DNA from: Sphingobium soli
GTDB taxonomy: Bacteria; Pseudomonadota; Alphaproteobacteria; Sphingomonadales; Sphingomonadaceae
Reading direction: 5' to 3'
Length of the DNA: 57,226 nucleotides
Assembly (NCBI RefSeq): GCF_020782245.1
Contig: NZ_JAJGNP010000020.1
Span: forward strand, 1 to 57,226
Shown piece by piece: positions 8,280-17,544 of the stretch (positions are counted from its first letter, which is position 1; the number at the start of each line of letters is the position of its first letter). The position numbers and the translations under genes were made by a program. The notes beneath the pieces are model-generated. The model was not told the origin of the DNA. It made no database searches and saw nothing but the letters and a program-made list of their open reading frames with translations.

Positions 8280-10403
8280 ATGCGCATCAGTTTGCTTCTA
8301 TCGACCTGTTCAGCCATCGCGATCTTCACGCTCAGCAATCCCGCTCTGGCGGAAGATGAGAGGGCTGAGAAAGCCGCGCTGCACGAACAGACCCCTGCCA
8401 ACATCATCGTCACCGCGCCGTTCCAACGTGACCGGTCCGATATCCTTTCGGGCGCGTCGGTGCTTCAGGGGAGCGACCTCACACAGGCGATACGCCCATC
8501 GATCGGCGAAACGCTCCAGCATACGCCTGGCGTGTCCGCAACCTCCTTCGGCCCCAGCGCGTCCCGCCCGGTCTTGCGCGGACTTCAGGGGGAACGCGTA
8601 CGCGTGCTGGTCGATGGCATTGGCTCCATTGACGTGTCCAACACCAGTGTTGATCATGCGCCTGTGGTCAATCCATTGCTCGCCGAACGCATTGAAGTGC
8701 TGCGGGGTCCCCAGTCGCTGCTCTTCGGTGCGTCCGCGATCGGTGGCGTTGTCAATGTCATCGACAAGCGTATCCCCCGCAGCGTGCCCGACGAGCCCGT
8801 CCATATCGACGCGATCGCCACCTATGGCAGCGCAGCCGACGAGCGCAGCGGTGCCGGTTCGGTCGATGTGCCGCTGGGTGACAAGTTCGTCGTCCACGCC
8901 GATGGCAGCTATCTGAAATCGGATAATATGCGCATCGGCGGCTACGCCTTGTCGCCAAGCGCGCGCGCGCAGGCGCTGGCATCCAGCCAGCTTCCCGCCG
9001 AAGAGCCGGAAGAAGGCGAGGAAGCCATCGACTTTGCCGGTAATGCCGCGATACGGGGAAAGCTGCCCAACAGCCAAGCCAAGACGTGGACCGCGGGCGT
9101 CGGTGCAGCCCTCATTACCGAGACCGGCAATCTGGGCGTATCCTACAGCCATTATGACAGCCTCTATGGCGTGCCTGTGCGCTACGCGACGCTGCCCGGC
9201 CAGGAACAGGAGGCGCCACGCCTTGATCTGGCGCAGGATCGGCTGGATTTGCGGGCTGAGGTCGAAACGGGCGGCGGCTTGCTAAAAGCGATCCGTGCGC
9301 GCGCCAGCTACGCCGATTATCGGCATTTCGAACTGGAAGAGAGCGGAGAAGTCGGCACCGCCTTCTACAACAAGGGCATGGAGGGCCGCATCGAACTGGT
9401 GCAGGCCGATCATGGCCCATGGCAGGGCGCAAGCGGCGTCCAATATTACTCGCGGAACTTCAACGTCGTCGGCGAGGAAGCCTTCCTGCCCAAAAATGAT
9501 ACGCAGCGGTTCGGCGCGTTCACGCTTCAGACGCTCGACTATGGCGCGGTCAAGCTGGAGGCAGGCGGGCGCTACGAGCATAGCGAATTGCAGGCATTGC
9601 CACTTGAAGACCAGGATCAGTTCTTCGCAGGCAAGCGAACCTTCGACACCTTCTCCTTCTCGGGCGGCGCGTCCTATGGCTTCAATTCCGACTGGCGTCT
9701 GGGCGTCAATCTCTCCCGTTCCGAACGCGCGCCGTCGGCGGAAGAATTGTTCGCCAACGGCCCACATGCCGGAACGCAGGCGTTCGAGGTTGGCAATCCT
9801 GATTTCAAGACCGAACGCGCATGGGGTCTGGAAGCGGTGCTACGTGGGAAGGGCGAGAATTACAGTTTTGAGGCCTCGGCCTATCATAACTGGTTTTCCA
9901 ACTTCATCTATGAAGGGCTGACCGGCGAGGAAGAGGATGGCCTGCCCGTCTACCAGTTTAGTCAGGCCAAGGCGCGCTATTACGGGTTCGAGGCGCAAGG
10001 GTCAGTCACCCTCGCCACGTTCGGGGAGATGAAGCTCGTAGCAGACGCGCTGGGCGACTATGTCCACGCGCGTATCGTCGGCGAAGGCCCCGCCCCGCGC
10101 ATTCCGCCGCTTCGCTTGCTGGGCGGTCTTGGCGTCACCAGTCCCAAGGTGGACGTGCGCGGCGAGGTCGAATGGACGGACGACCAGAAGCGTGTCTCTG
10201 ACTTCGAGACGGAGACGAAGGGCTTCACCCTCGTCAATGCGCAGGTCAACTACCGTCCTTGGGGTACAGAACGTCCTCTCAGCTTCGCGCTGTCGGCAAA
10301 CAACATCTTCGATGTCGTTGCCCGCCGCCATGCCTCATTCCTGAAGGACTTCGCGCCCTTGTCGGGACGCGACATCCGCGTGACCGCCCGCGTCAGCTTT
10401 TGA
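8280..10403 (+). CDS. TonB-dependent outer-membrane receptor, ZnuD-like paralogue
   Basis: This 707-aa receptor starts at the ATG 8280, which directly precedes a signal peptide (MRISLLLSTCSAIAIF, cleavage after NPALA). A TTG at 8229 is an alternative but would add a charged leader. The plug has ANIIVTAPF as TonB-box region, SRPVLRGLQGERVRVLVDG and IEVLRGPQSLLFGASAIGG. The barrel ends in the canonical ...ARVSF. Its C-terminal stretch (HASFLKDFAPLSGRDI) matches the same region of the divergent receptor (HSSFIKTFSPLRGRNF), so the two are paralogues. The His-rich loop is absent; an acidic loop (PAEEPEEGEEA) stands at about residues 240-250. Zinc or zinc-chelate uptake is inferred from the paralogy and the candidate Zur sites. 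Confidence 0.85.
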   Translation: MRISLLLSTCSAIAIFTLSNPALAEDERAEKAALHEQTPANIIVTAPFQRDRSDILSGASVLQGSDLTQAIRPSIGETLQHTPGVSATSFGPSASRPVLRGLQGERVRVLVDGIGSIDVSNTSVDHAPVVNPLLAERIEVLRGPQSLLFGASAIGGVVNVIDKRIPRSVPDEPVHIDAIATYGSAADERSGAGSVDVPLGDKFVVHADGSYLKSDNMRIGGYALSPSARAQALASSQLPAEEPEEGEEAIDFAGNAAIRGKLPNSQAKTWTAGVGAALITETGNLGVSYSHYDSLYGVPVRYATLPGQEQEAPRLDLAQDRLDLRAEVETGGGLLKAIRARASYADYRHFELEESGEVGTAFYNKGMEGRIELVQADHGPWQGASGVQYYSRNFNVVGEEAFLPKNDTQRFGAFTLQTLDYGAVKLEAGGRYEHSELQALPLEDQDQFFAGKRTFDTFSFSGGASYGFNSDWRLGVNLSRSERAPSAEELFANGPHAGTQAFEVGNPDFKTERAWGLEAVLRGKGENYSFEASAYHNWFSNFIYEGLTGEEEDGLPVYQFSQAKARYYGFEAQGSVTLATFGEMKLVADALGDYVHARIVGEGPAPRIPPLRLLGGLGVTSPKVDVRGEVEWTDDQKRVSDFETETKGFTLVNAQVNYRPWGTERPLSFALSANNIFDVVARRHASFLKDFAPLSGRDIRVTARVSF

Positions 10404-10411
10404 CGCCATAT

Positions 10412-10439
10412 GTCCCGCCGGGGGAAACCGCGGCGGGAC
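10412..10439 (+). terminator. Hairpin after the second TonB receptor
   Basis: GTCCCGCCG (10412-10420) pairs perfectly with CGGCGGGAC (10431-10439) around a 10-base loop, 9 bp after the receptor stop. No T-run follows, so it is a stem-loop that may protect the 3' end or assist termination rather than a proven intrinsic terminator. Confidence 0.4.
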
Positions 10440-11121
10440 GCAATGGCAGCGTTCGTAGGAAGGATGACGCGGGCGCCAGTGGAATAGGTAAGCCTATGTG
10501 CGTCGCGGCCGCTGAGCATGATTTTTCAGGTCTGTTCTGTCGTATCTTGATAAGGAGGCATGGCAATCATGGGCGCGGTGAGATGCAAATGCGGGAGCGC
10601 CATCATTTTGATAGGACTTGGAAGATCGCCAACATGGCTGAAAATCCGAGCAATTGGGTGAAGCATCGTAGCAACGCGCCCAGACTGCTGCTTGATAGCC
10701 AGGCTATCGCCATCAAAATGAACGATGGGACTTAGCCGCAATAGGAAGCCCAGCGAATAGACAGCCGTGCACTAGCCTGACGGCGAGCAAGCCAGACGGC
10801 GGAGGGGAGCGGCTCCCTATTTGGTCCGACAACCCAACCCCGTTCATTGTCCGTTCCATTATGGCGAGCATTTTGATAAACAACTGAAAATCCGTTGTAA
10901 TTTTCAAGTTCAGCAAAGGCGGCCTGGGGCTTTTCTGAGGCCCTTTTGCGCATTCCATTTCTATCATCTATTTGAAAATTAACTTAGAATTTTTGCGAGT
11001 TCGGTTCCGGCTCGGCCTCATCATGAGATCCCCCCTGTATTGACAGGCAAGTCGACCCATCTAAGGGAAAGGCGCGGCTATGTGTGCCGCGCTGACAGCC
11101 CCTTCAACAGAAAGACATATC
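10440..11121. other. Long intergenic stretch without a recognisable gene
   Basis: About 680 bp separate the receptor from thrS. Short open frames exist on both strands (for example 10526-10741 and 10732-10953, minus), but none has a convincing start or a family I recognise. They may be decayed coding DNA. TTGACA at 11040-11045 could be the -35 of the thrS promoter, although the -10 is poor. Confidence 0.4.
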
Positions 11122-13128
11122 GTGTCCGCCATGCTCAAAATCACTCTGCCCGACGGTTCCGTGCGTGAAGTCGCGCCCGGCACTACCCCGGCGGACATTG
11201 CGGCGGCGATCGGCCCGGGTCTCGCCAAGGCGGCAATCGCGGCGCGGGTCGATGGCGAATTGCGCGATATCGGCCGGCCGCTGCAAGAGGACGCCCATCT
11301 GGCGCTCGTGACCGCGAAGGACGAAGCGGACGCGCTGGAACTGGCGCGCCACGATTTCGCCCATGTGCTGGCCGAAGCGGTACAGGCGCTGTTTCCCGGC
11401 ACGCAGATCACCTTCGGTCCGGCGACCGAGGACGGCTTCTATTATGATTTCGCGCCCAAGGACCGACCCTTCACTGAAGAGGACCTGCCCGTGATCGAGG
11501 CCGAAATGCGCAAGATCATCGCCGCAGACAAGCCGCTCAAACGCAAGGTGATCGACCGTGACACGCTGATTGCGCAATGGGAAGCGGCCGGCGAGACGTT
11601 CAAGGCGCAGTGGGCGGCCGAATTGCCGCAGGGTGAGGAACTGACCGTTTATCATTCTGGCACCCCCGGTTCCGAAGGCTCCTGGTACGATATGTGCCGT
11701 GGGCCGCACCTTGCCTCGACGGGCAAACTGGACCCGCAGGCCTTCAGGCTGACCCGCGTGTCGGGCGCCTATTGGCGCGGGGACCAGAAGAATGCGATGC
11801 TGTCGCGCATCTACGGCACGGGCTGGCTCAACAAGAAGCAACTGGCCGAACATCTGACGCGGATTGAGGAAGCGGGGAAGCGCGACCACCGCAAGCTGGG
11901 CGCGGAGATGGACTTGTTCCACCTCCAGCAGGAAGCGCATGGCTCGGTCTTCTGGCATCCCAAGGGCTATGTCATCTGGCGGAACCTCGAAGCCTATATG
12001 CGCCGCGCGATCGACGAGGCGGGCTATCGCGAGGTCAAGACGCCGCAGGTGATGGACGCGCGCCAGTGGGAACAGTCGGGCCATTGGGGCAAATATCGCG
12101 AGAATATGTTCGTCATCCCCGACGAAGTCCCCAATGTCGAGGACGAAGGGCCGCTGGTGTCGGACGATGCCGACTGGATGGCCTTGAAGCCCATGAACTG
12201 CCCGGCGCACGTCCTGATATTCCGGCAGGGAATCAAAAGCTATCGCGACCTGCCCTTGCGCTTCTACGAAAATGGCTGCTGCCACCGCAACGAGCCGCAT
12301 GGCGCGCTGCACGGCCTGATGCGCGTGCGCCAGTTCACGCAGGACGACGCACATATCTTCTGCCGCGAGGACCAGATTGTCGAGGAAGTACGTGCCTTCT
12401 GCGCGCTTGCCGACCGTATCTACAAGGATTTCGGCTTCACCTATTCGATCAAGCTGGCGCTGCGTCCCGAAAAGCGATTCGGCACCGAGGAGATGTGGGA
12501 CAAGGCAGAGGAAGAACTGCGCAACGCGGTCGCTGCCGCCGGGCTCAATACGCCGGACTATGGCTGGGAGGAGTTACCGGGCGAAGGCGCTTTCTACGCG
12601 CCCAAACTGGAGTGGCACCTCACTGACGCGATTGGCCGCACCTGGCAGGTCGGCACGATCCAGTCCGACCGGGTGCTGCCCGAACGGCTCGACGCCAGCT
12701 ATGTCGGTGAGGATGGCGAGCGGCATCGCCCGGTCATGCTCCATCGTGCGATCTTCGGTAGCTATGAACGTTTCATCGGCATATTGATCGAACATTATGC
12801 GGGCAAATTCCCGCTCTGGCTCGCCCCGGTTCAGGCGGTGGTCGCAACCATCGTCTCTGATGCGGACGATTATGCCAAGGCGGCCGTCGACAGGCTTCGC
12901 GCCGCCGGAATCCGTGCCGAACTCGATACGCGCAACGAGAAGATCAACTACAAGGTGCGCGAACATAGCCTGGCCAAGGTGCCCAACCTGCTGGTCATCG
13001 GGCGACGCGAGGCGGATGAGGGCACGGTGGCGTTGCGCGAGTTGGGCAAGGATGGCCAGAACGTCCTGTCGCTGGACGATGTCATCGCCCGTCTTGAAAA
13101 AGAAGCGTCGCCCCCCGATATGCGGTGA
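11122..13128 (+). CDS. thrS: Threonine--tRNA ligase
   Basis: Class II synthetase that charges tRNA-Thr. The order of domains is complete. A TGS domain ([14 protein letters not shown]) comes first. The editing domain follows, with its HDFAH motif and the later CRGPHL. The catalytic core has motif 2 ([14 protein letters not shown]) and motif 3 ([13 protein letters not shown]), and the anticodon-binding domain ([11 protein letters not shown]...) ends the protein. Length, 668 aa, is normal. I chose the GTG at 11122 because AGAAAGAC stands about 6 bp before it and the resulting M-S-A-M-L-K start is usual for the group. The ATG at 11131 is the alternative. infC follows 118 bp downstream, the common thrS-infC arrangement. 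Confidence 0.97.
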   Translation: MSAMLKITLPDGSVREVAPGTTPADIAAAIGPGLAKAAIAARVDGELRDIGRPLQEDAHLALVTAKDEADALELARHDFAHVLAEAVQALFPGTQITFGPATEDGFYYDFAPKDRPFTEEDLPVIEAEMRKIIAADKPLKRKVIDRDTLIAQWEAAGETFKAQWAAELPQGEELTVYHSGTPGSEGSWYDMCRGPHLASTGKLDPQAFRLTRVSGAYWRGDQKNAMLSRIYGTGWLNKKQLAEHLTRIEEAGKRDHRKLGAEMDLFHLQQEAHGSVFWHPKGYVIWRNLEAYMRRAIDEAGYREVKTPQVMDARQWEQSGHWGKYRENMFVIPDEVPNVEDEGPLVSDDADWMALKPMNCPAHVLIFRQGIKSYRDLPLRFYENGCCHRNEPHGALHGLMRVRQFTQDDAHIFCREDQIVEEVRAFCALADRIYKDFGFTYSIKLALRPEKRFGTEEMWDKAEEELRNAVAAAGLNTPDYGWEELPGEGAFYAPKLEWHLTDAIGRTWQVGTIQSDRVLPERLDASYVGEDGERHRPVMLHRAIFGSYERFIGILIEHYAGKFPLWLAPVQAVVATIVSDADDYAKAAVDRLRAAGIRAELDTRNEKINYKVREHSLAKVPNLLVIGRREADEGTVALRELGKDGQNVLSLDDVIARLEKEASPPDMR

Positions 13129-13144
13129 GGCAGAAATGCTGCAA

Positions 13145-13180
13145 GGGTGCGTGATTTCGCCACGGCGGAACCGCGCACCC
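13145..13180 (+). promoter_or_regulatory. Stem-loop between thrS and infC
   Basis: GGGTGCG (13145-13151) and CGCACCC (13174-13180) form a perfect 7-bp stem with further imperfect pairing inside. A pyrimidine run (CTTTCC) follows. It may be a weak terminator of thrS or part of the infC leader. Confidence 0.35.
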
Positions 13181-13246
13181 CTTTCCGCATTGGTAAAATG
13201 TCGCTAAAAGCCGCTCGTTTTCGTAACGACCATAGGAGATATTGCT

Positions 13247-13792
13247 ATACGTCCCCCGATGATGCGCCGCCCGATGGCGCCGCCGCCGAAATCCGGCCCC
13301 CGTTATAACGAGTTCATCAACGTGCCCAAAGTGCGCGTGATTGACGATGAAGGCGAAAATCTCGGTGTGATGTTTACGCAGGAGGCGATCGAGCAGGCCT
13401 ATGAGATTGGCCTCGATCTCGTCGAAGTCTCGCCTAACGCCGATCCGCCGGTCTGCAAGTTTCTCGACATCGGCAAGTTCAAGTATGAAGCGCAGAAGAA
13501 GGCGAATATCGCCCGCAAGACGCAGAAGACGCAGGAACTCAAAGAAATCAAGATGCGCCCCAACATCGACGATCATGATTATGAGACGAAGATGAAGAAG
13601 GTGCATGACTTCATCGGCGATGGCGACAAGGTGAAGATTACGCTGCGCTTTCGCGGCCGCGAACTCAGCCACCAGCAGTTGGGCATGAATTTGCTGCAAC
13701 GCGTGGCTGAGAATGTCCAGGAAATCGCGAAGGTCGAAGCCTATCCGCGTATGGAAGGCCGTCAGATGCTGATGGTTCTCGCGCCGAAATAA
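13247..13792 (+). CDS. infC: Translation initiation factor IF-3 (probable ATA start)
   Basis: IF-3 binds the 30S subunit and proof-reads start-codon choice. The 181-aa product has the usual N-domain ([17 protein letters not shown]... [17 protein letters not shown]), linker helix and C-domain ([13 protein letters not shown]... [11 protein letters not shown]). The start is notable. A strong AGGAG lies at 13234-13238. The first ATG (13259) is 20 bases away, too far, whereas an in-frame ATA at 13247 has ideal 8-base spacing; an ATT at 13241 is also in frame but only 2 bases away. infC genes of many bacteria begin with AUU/AUC/AUA so that IF-3 represses its own translation. The ATA call is inference from spacing. 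Confidence 0.93.
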   Translation: MRPPMMRRPMAPPPKSGPRYNEFINVPKVRVIDDEGENLGVMFTQEAIEQAYEIGLDLVEVSPNADPPVCKFLDIGKFKYEAQKKANIARKTQKTQELKEIKMRPNIDDHDYETKMKKVHDFIGDGDKVKITLRFRGRELSHQQLGMNLLQRVAENVQEIAKVEAYPRMEGRQMLMVLAPK

Positions 13793-13816
13793 GCGCGCGC
13801 ACCAGCGAATCGCAAA

Positions 13817-13851
13817 AAGAGGCGGGGTCTGGAAGCAGACCCCGCTCTTTT
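13817..13851 (+). terminator. Intrinsic terminator after infC
   Basis: GCGGGGTCTG (13822-13831) and CAGACCCCGC (13836-13845) make a perfect 10-bp stem with a GAAG loop. A-rich bases precede it and TCTTTTC follows. It sits 30 bp after the infC stop and faces the convergent oxidoreductase gene. Confidence 0.9.
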
Positions 13852-13918
13852 CATTTGAGGCGCATCGACTGACCGGGTGCCTTCCGCCAAGCCATGGTAT
13901 AGTCCGTCCGGCCTCAGC

Positions 13919-15034
13919 TCAGCCATTGGGCAGCAGCAGATATTTCTCGCCCGTGCGCCGCGCATTATAGGTCAACACTGCATCGCGCTTGAGCGCGTCC
14001 TCCAGTGAAATGCGCGCCTTATACTGGCTCGCGAAGGTCGTCGTCAGATTATCCCGCACGCGCGCTCTCAGTTGCTCCAGTGCGGCTGCATCAAGACTTT
14101 GCAAAAAGGGGAAGAGCAGCCAGCCCCCGACCGACCAGCTGAAACCGAAACTGCGGTTGAGAATGGTCGGGCCGGTATCGAGCGAGCCATAGATATAGGC
14201 CTGCTTGCGGCTGTTGGAGCCATAGCGGCTATACTCCTGCCCTTCCGACGCCACCTCTTCCATAGCGTGCAAGATCTGCCCGACCAGCGTGCCTCCGCCG
14301 ATCGCATCAAAGGCCAAAGTCGCGCCCGTGGCCTTGAGCGCCGCGACGAGATGCGCTTTGAAATCGTCGCTGCTGCTGTCGACAACATGCTCCGCGCCCA
14401 TATCCTTCAGCATCGCGGCCTGCGTAGGGCTGCGCACGATGTTGACGAGCGGAACGCCGTCTTCCTTGGTGATGCGCAGCAGCATCTTGCCCAGGTTGGA
14501 GGCGGCGGCCGTGTGGACGATCGCGCTATGGCCGTCGCGACGCATGGTTTCTACAAACCCGAGCGCGGTCAATGGATTGACGAAGGCGGACGCCCCCTGC
14601 TCTGCCGTCGCATTGTCCGGCAGCTCAATGACGGACCGGGCATCGACTGTCCGATATTGCGCGAACATGCCACCGGCGACACAAGCGATCGTCTTGCCCA
14701 ACAAGGCTTGCGCGTCGGCGGCTTCCCCTGCCGCGACGACGGTTCCTGCACCTTCGTTTCCGACCGGCATCGCCTGCCCGACACGCGCGGCCATCGCCCG
14801 GCGCGCGCCGTCCGGCATCGTCGCTACGATGCGGCCATCGCCATATTCGGCATTGTCCAGGTCCGCCGGACCGAAAAGCAGGCCAAGGTCGGATGGGTTG
14901 ATCGGCGCTGCCTCGACCCGCACGACGACGTCATGCCCGGTTGGCGGCGGCAGGCTTTCCTCCGCCAGTTCGACGACCAGTCGACCGTCCTCCTGCAAGG
15001 TCGTCAAAATCCGGCGGCCGCGCATGTCGCTCAT
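13919..15034 (-). CDS. MDR-superfamily zinc-type/quinone oxidoreductase
   Basis: A 371-aa medium-chain dehydrogenase/reductase. An N-terminal GroES-like fold (PPTGHDVVVRVEAAPINPSDL, in part) is followed by a Rossmann domain that begins IVHTAAASNLGKMLLRI; the glycine-rich motif is degenerate (AAASNLG rather than AxxGxxG), as in some quinone-reductase-like members. The Cys/His ligands for catalytic and structural zinc of alcohol dehydrogenases are not evident. The ATG at 15034 is chosen because AGGAGG sits a few bases upstream; an ATG five codons earlier lacks such a site. It stands alone between infC (convergent) and msrA (same strand). The substrate is unknown; NAD(P)H-dependent reduction of an enone or quinone is a guess from the family. 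Confidence 0.8.
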   Translation of the reverse strand: MSDMRGRRILTTLQEDGRLVVELAEESLPPPTGHDVVVRVEAAPINPSDLGLLFGPADLDNAEYGDGRIVATMPDGARRAMAARVGQAMPVGNEGAGTVVAAGEAADAQALLGKTIACVAGGMFAQYRTVDARSVIELPDNATAEQGASAFVNPLTALGFVETMRRDGHSAIVHTAAASNLGKMLLRITKEDGVPLVNIVRSPTQAAMLKDMGAEHVVDSSSDDFKAHLVAALKATGATLAFDAIGGGTLVGQILHAMEEVASEGQEYSRYGSNSRKQAYIYGSLDTGPTILNRSFGFSWSVGGWLLFPFLQSLDAAALEQLRARVRDNLTTTFASQYKARISLEDALKRDAVLTYNARRTGEKYLLLPNG

Positions 15035-15110
15035 CCTATCCTCCTGCATCGTTCCTCAAACAGGTAGGCGCAGGTCCGGCCAGAACAAGGGCCGGCTTCG
15101 CGCGCGCGTC

Positions 15111-15785
15111 TCAGGCGGAAGGCTGATCGCGATATGATGCCGGAAACATGGTTTTGAACGCCGCCAGCTTGGGCGCGTCCCAACGCAGGATATAGGGATG
15201 GCGCGGGTTCTTGCGCATGAAATCCTGATGATAGCTGTCGGCGTCCTGGAAGCCGGTGAACCGCTCCACCTTCGTCACGATCGGATCATTCCACAGGCCG
15301 CTTTTCCCCAGTTGCGCGAGATAGGCGCGCGCCGCCCGGTCCTGTTCGCCATTCAAGGGAAAGAGCGCACTGCGATATTGCGTCCCACGGTCGGGGCCCT
15401 GGCGGTTGAGCAAAGTGGGGTCGGCGATGACCGAGAAGAAGATGCGCAGCAGCGTGCCATAGCTGACGATCTTGGGATCATAGGTTACGCGCACGGCTTC
15501 GGCATAGCCGGTGTCGCCACCGCTGACCGTCTCATAATCAACGCGCACGTCGCGCGGGCCGCCGGCAAAACCCGAGACAGCGAGTTTGACGCCTTTGACA
15601 TGAGAAAAAACGCCCTCGACGCCCCAATAGCAGCCGCCTGCGAAAACGGCTGTTTCCAGCTTGCGCTTGGGTGCGGCATCAATGGCGGGGGCAGGCGCGG
15701 ACACGACACGCTCCGCGTGCGCTGGGGCGGCTGCGGCAAGCGCAGCCACCAGAAACGGGATGACGCGCTTAAAGGGCCGAGCCAT
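15111..15785 (-). CDS. msrA: Exported peptide-methionine (S)-S-oxide reductase
   Basis: MsrA reduces methionine-S-sulfoxide in damaged proteins. The 224-aa product carries a signal peptide (residues 1-24, ending PAHA), so it acts outside the cytoplasm. The active site is AGGCYWGVEG with catalytic Cys near residue 52 (Tyr replaces the usual Phe). Further MsrA motifs are GYAEAVRV, DPTLLNRQGPDRGTQYRS and the C-terminal HQDFM..NP.HPYI. That Cys is the only one in the mature protein. The usual C-terminal resolving cysteines are absent, so recycling must use an external thiol or partner. Its start overlaps by 17 bp the end of an upstream 50-aa membrane protein gene, which suggests co-translation. 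Confidence 0.9.
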   Translation of the reverse strand: MARPFKRVIPFLVAALAAAAPAHAERVVSAPAPAIDAAPKRKLETAVFAGGCYWGVEGVFSHVKGVKLAVSGFAGGPRDVRVDYETVSGGDTGYAEAVRVTYDPKIVSYGTLLRIFFSVIADPTLLNRQGPDRGTQYRSALFPLNGEQDRAARAYLAQLGKSGLWNDPIVTKVERFTGFQDADSYHQDFMRKNPRHPYILRWDAPKLAAFKTMFPASYRDQPSA

Positions 15786-15921
15786 CGGTCGAGGTCGCGG
15801 CGACAGCGGTGCTGCTGAACATCGGCGGCTCGTCGGGTTGCAGCATGACCATGCCAACAGCACCGATCGCAAACCCGCCCAGGAAGCGCAGGAACAAATC
15901 GGATTTGAGGAACGCCTTCAT
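15769..15921 (-). CDS. Small single-pass membrane protein, unknown
   Basis: This 50-aa frame has an ATG at 15921 preceded by GAAAGG at about 8 bp. It contains one hydrophobic segment (about residues 9-27, FLRFLGGFAIGAVGMVMLQ) and a short polar, Ser/Thr-rich tail. It overlaps the start of msrA by 17 bp in another frame, as in coupled genes. I do not recognise a family. The predicted topology is N-in with the tail in the periplasm, where the exported MsrA acts, but any link is inference. Confidence 0.55.
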   Translation of the reverse strand: MKAFLKSDLFLRFLGGFAIGAVGMVMLQPDEPPMFSSTAVAATSTDGSAL

Positions 15922-16202
15922 GGCAAACGCCTTTCTACCATAGTCTGCCGATCTCATCGGCTTTCCCGCTACCTTCATGCGCCTTGCCCCTGACTGAACA
16001 ATCGATGCCACCGCAGCAGCTTTCGACCAATGCCAGGATAAGGACGACGAACGCCGCCGGATATTTAAGTTTCTGTTCGCAACCGGCATATAAGCCGCGC
16101 TGCGCCGAACACAAGACGGCGCAGCGGGAAAAGGACAGTTTCCAGTTTGGGCGAAAAAAGTTCCCGCCGCCTGTTTTTTTAGCGAGGCGGAAATAGACGG
16201 CC
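15922..16202. other. Intergenic stretch
   Basis: About 280 bp separate the aminotransferase end from the small membrane protein gene. It should contain the promoter of the small gene and msrA (minus strand). No RNA gene was recognised. A short CCGCC/GGCGG inverted repeat just after the aminotransferase stop, followed some bases later by a T-run on the minus strand, may help termination. Confidence 0.35.
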
Positions 16203-17405
16203 TTATTTCAGCGCCGCGCAGGCTTCCTGAATGCGGGTGCACGCCTTGCGCAGCACATCGTCCGAGGTTGCATAGCTGATGCGGAAGGCCGGCGACAAAC
16301 CAAAGGCGGCGCCATGGACAGCGGCCACCTTGGCTTCATCCAGGAAATAGCCGATCAGTGCTTCATCGCTGTCGATCACCGCACCCTTGGGCGTCGTCTT
16401 GCCGATCACGCCGCTTGCGTCAGGGTAGACATAGAAAGCGCCCTCGGGGGTTGGGCAATCCAGGCCCGGTGCATCGTTCAGCATGGCGACGACCATGTCG
16501 CGGCGCTTCTTGAACACCGCATTGCGGTCTTCCAGAAAATCCTGCGGACCAGTGAGCGCGGCAACGGCGGCGGCCTGGCTGATCGAGCAGGGATTGCTGG
16601 TCGATTGCGACTGGAGCTTGCCCATCGCCTTGATGATCCATTCAGGACCGCCGGCAAAACCGATGCGCCATCCGGTCATGGAAAAGGCCTTGGAACAGCC
16701 ATTGACCGTCAGCGTGCGGTCATAAAGGTCCGGGCACACCTGCGCGATGGTGGCGAAGGGCGATGCGGCATACCAGACATGCTCATACATATCATCGGTC
16801 ATCACCATCACATGGGGATGGCGCAGCAGCACATCGGCCAGCGCCGCGAGTTCGTCCGCCGAATAGGCCGCGCCCGAGGGGTTGGACGGGGAATTGAGCA
16901 TCACCCATTTCGTGCGCGGGCTGATCGCAGCGTCTAGCTGCGCCGGCGTGATCTTGTACCCTTGGGCAGCCGGCGCTTCGATGATGACCGGCGTGCCGCC
17001 CGCGAAATTGACGATGTCGGGATAGCTGACCCAATAGGGCGCGGGGATGATGACTTCATCGCCCTTGTCCACCGTGGCGATCAAGGCGTTGAACAAGGTA
17101 TGCTTGCCGCCCGAATTGACGCTGATCTGGCTGCGCTTGTAGACAAGGCCATTGTCGCGCTTGAATTTGAAGGCGACCGCTTCCTTGACATCGACGGTTC
17201 CGTCCACGTCAGTATAGCGGGTCTGGTTGTTGCGGATCGCTGCAATGCCGGCGTCCTTGACGAAATCGGGCGTGTCGAAATCCGGTTCCCCCGCCGACAG
17301 GCCAATGACATCCACGCCTTCGGCTTTGAGCGCGTTGACGCGTGCGCTCATGGCGAGCGTGGCGGACGGCTGGATGCGACCGAGGGCAGCGGAAGTCTGG
17401 CTCAT
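16203..17405 (-). CDS. Class I/II aspartate aminotransferase (PLP)
   Basis: The 400-aa product is a fold-type I pyridoxal-phosphate aminotransferase of the I-gamma aspartate type (aatA-like), which interconverts aspartate/2-oxoglutarate and oxaloacetate/glutamate. Seen in order are the SAGEPDFDTPDF substrate region, APYWVSYPDIV, the NSPSNPSGAAYS motif (Asn that contacts the pyridine ring), DDMYEHVWY, and the Schiff-base Lys in NGCSKAFSMTGWRIGF at about residue 237. The C-terminal Arg of FRISYATSD binds the substrate carboxylate. The ATG at 17405 is used because the homologous proteins begin near S-A-A-L-G-R-I-Q-P-S. An upstream ATG would add twelve basic residues. It is probably monocistronic. 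Confidence 0.9.
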   Translation of the reverse strand: MSQTSAALGRIQPSATLAMSARVNALKAEGVDVIGLSAGEPDFDTPDFVKDAGIAAIRNNQTRYTDVDGTVDVKEAVAFKFKRDNGLVYKRSQISVNSGGKHTLFNALIATVDKGDEVIIPAPYWVSYPDIVNFAGGTPVIIEAPAAQGYKITPAQLDAAISPRTKWVMLNSPSNPSGAAYSADELAALADVLLRHPHVMVMTDDMYEHVWYAASPFATIAQVCPDLYDRTLTVNGCSKAFSMTGWRIGFAGGPEWIIKAMGKLQSQSTSNPCSISQAAAVAALTGPQDFLEDRNAVFKKRRDMVVAMLNDAPGLDCPTPEGAFYVYPDASGVIGKTTPKGAVIDSDEALIGYFLDEAKVAAVHGAAFGLSPAFRISYATSDDVLRKACTRIQEACAALK

Positions 17406-17544
17406 GGCAATCTTCTTTCTCAAATATCCTCTTGCCCGCACATTTAGCGGACGCGGCGGTCCTTAGTGCGCAACGCACTTAGGGGCAACCGCCAGATGGG
17501 CGGCAATGGCTTTGCCCTTTAAAAGCGCGGCTATCGACGGGCGC

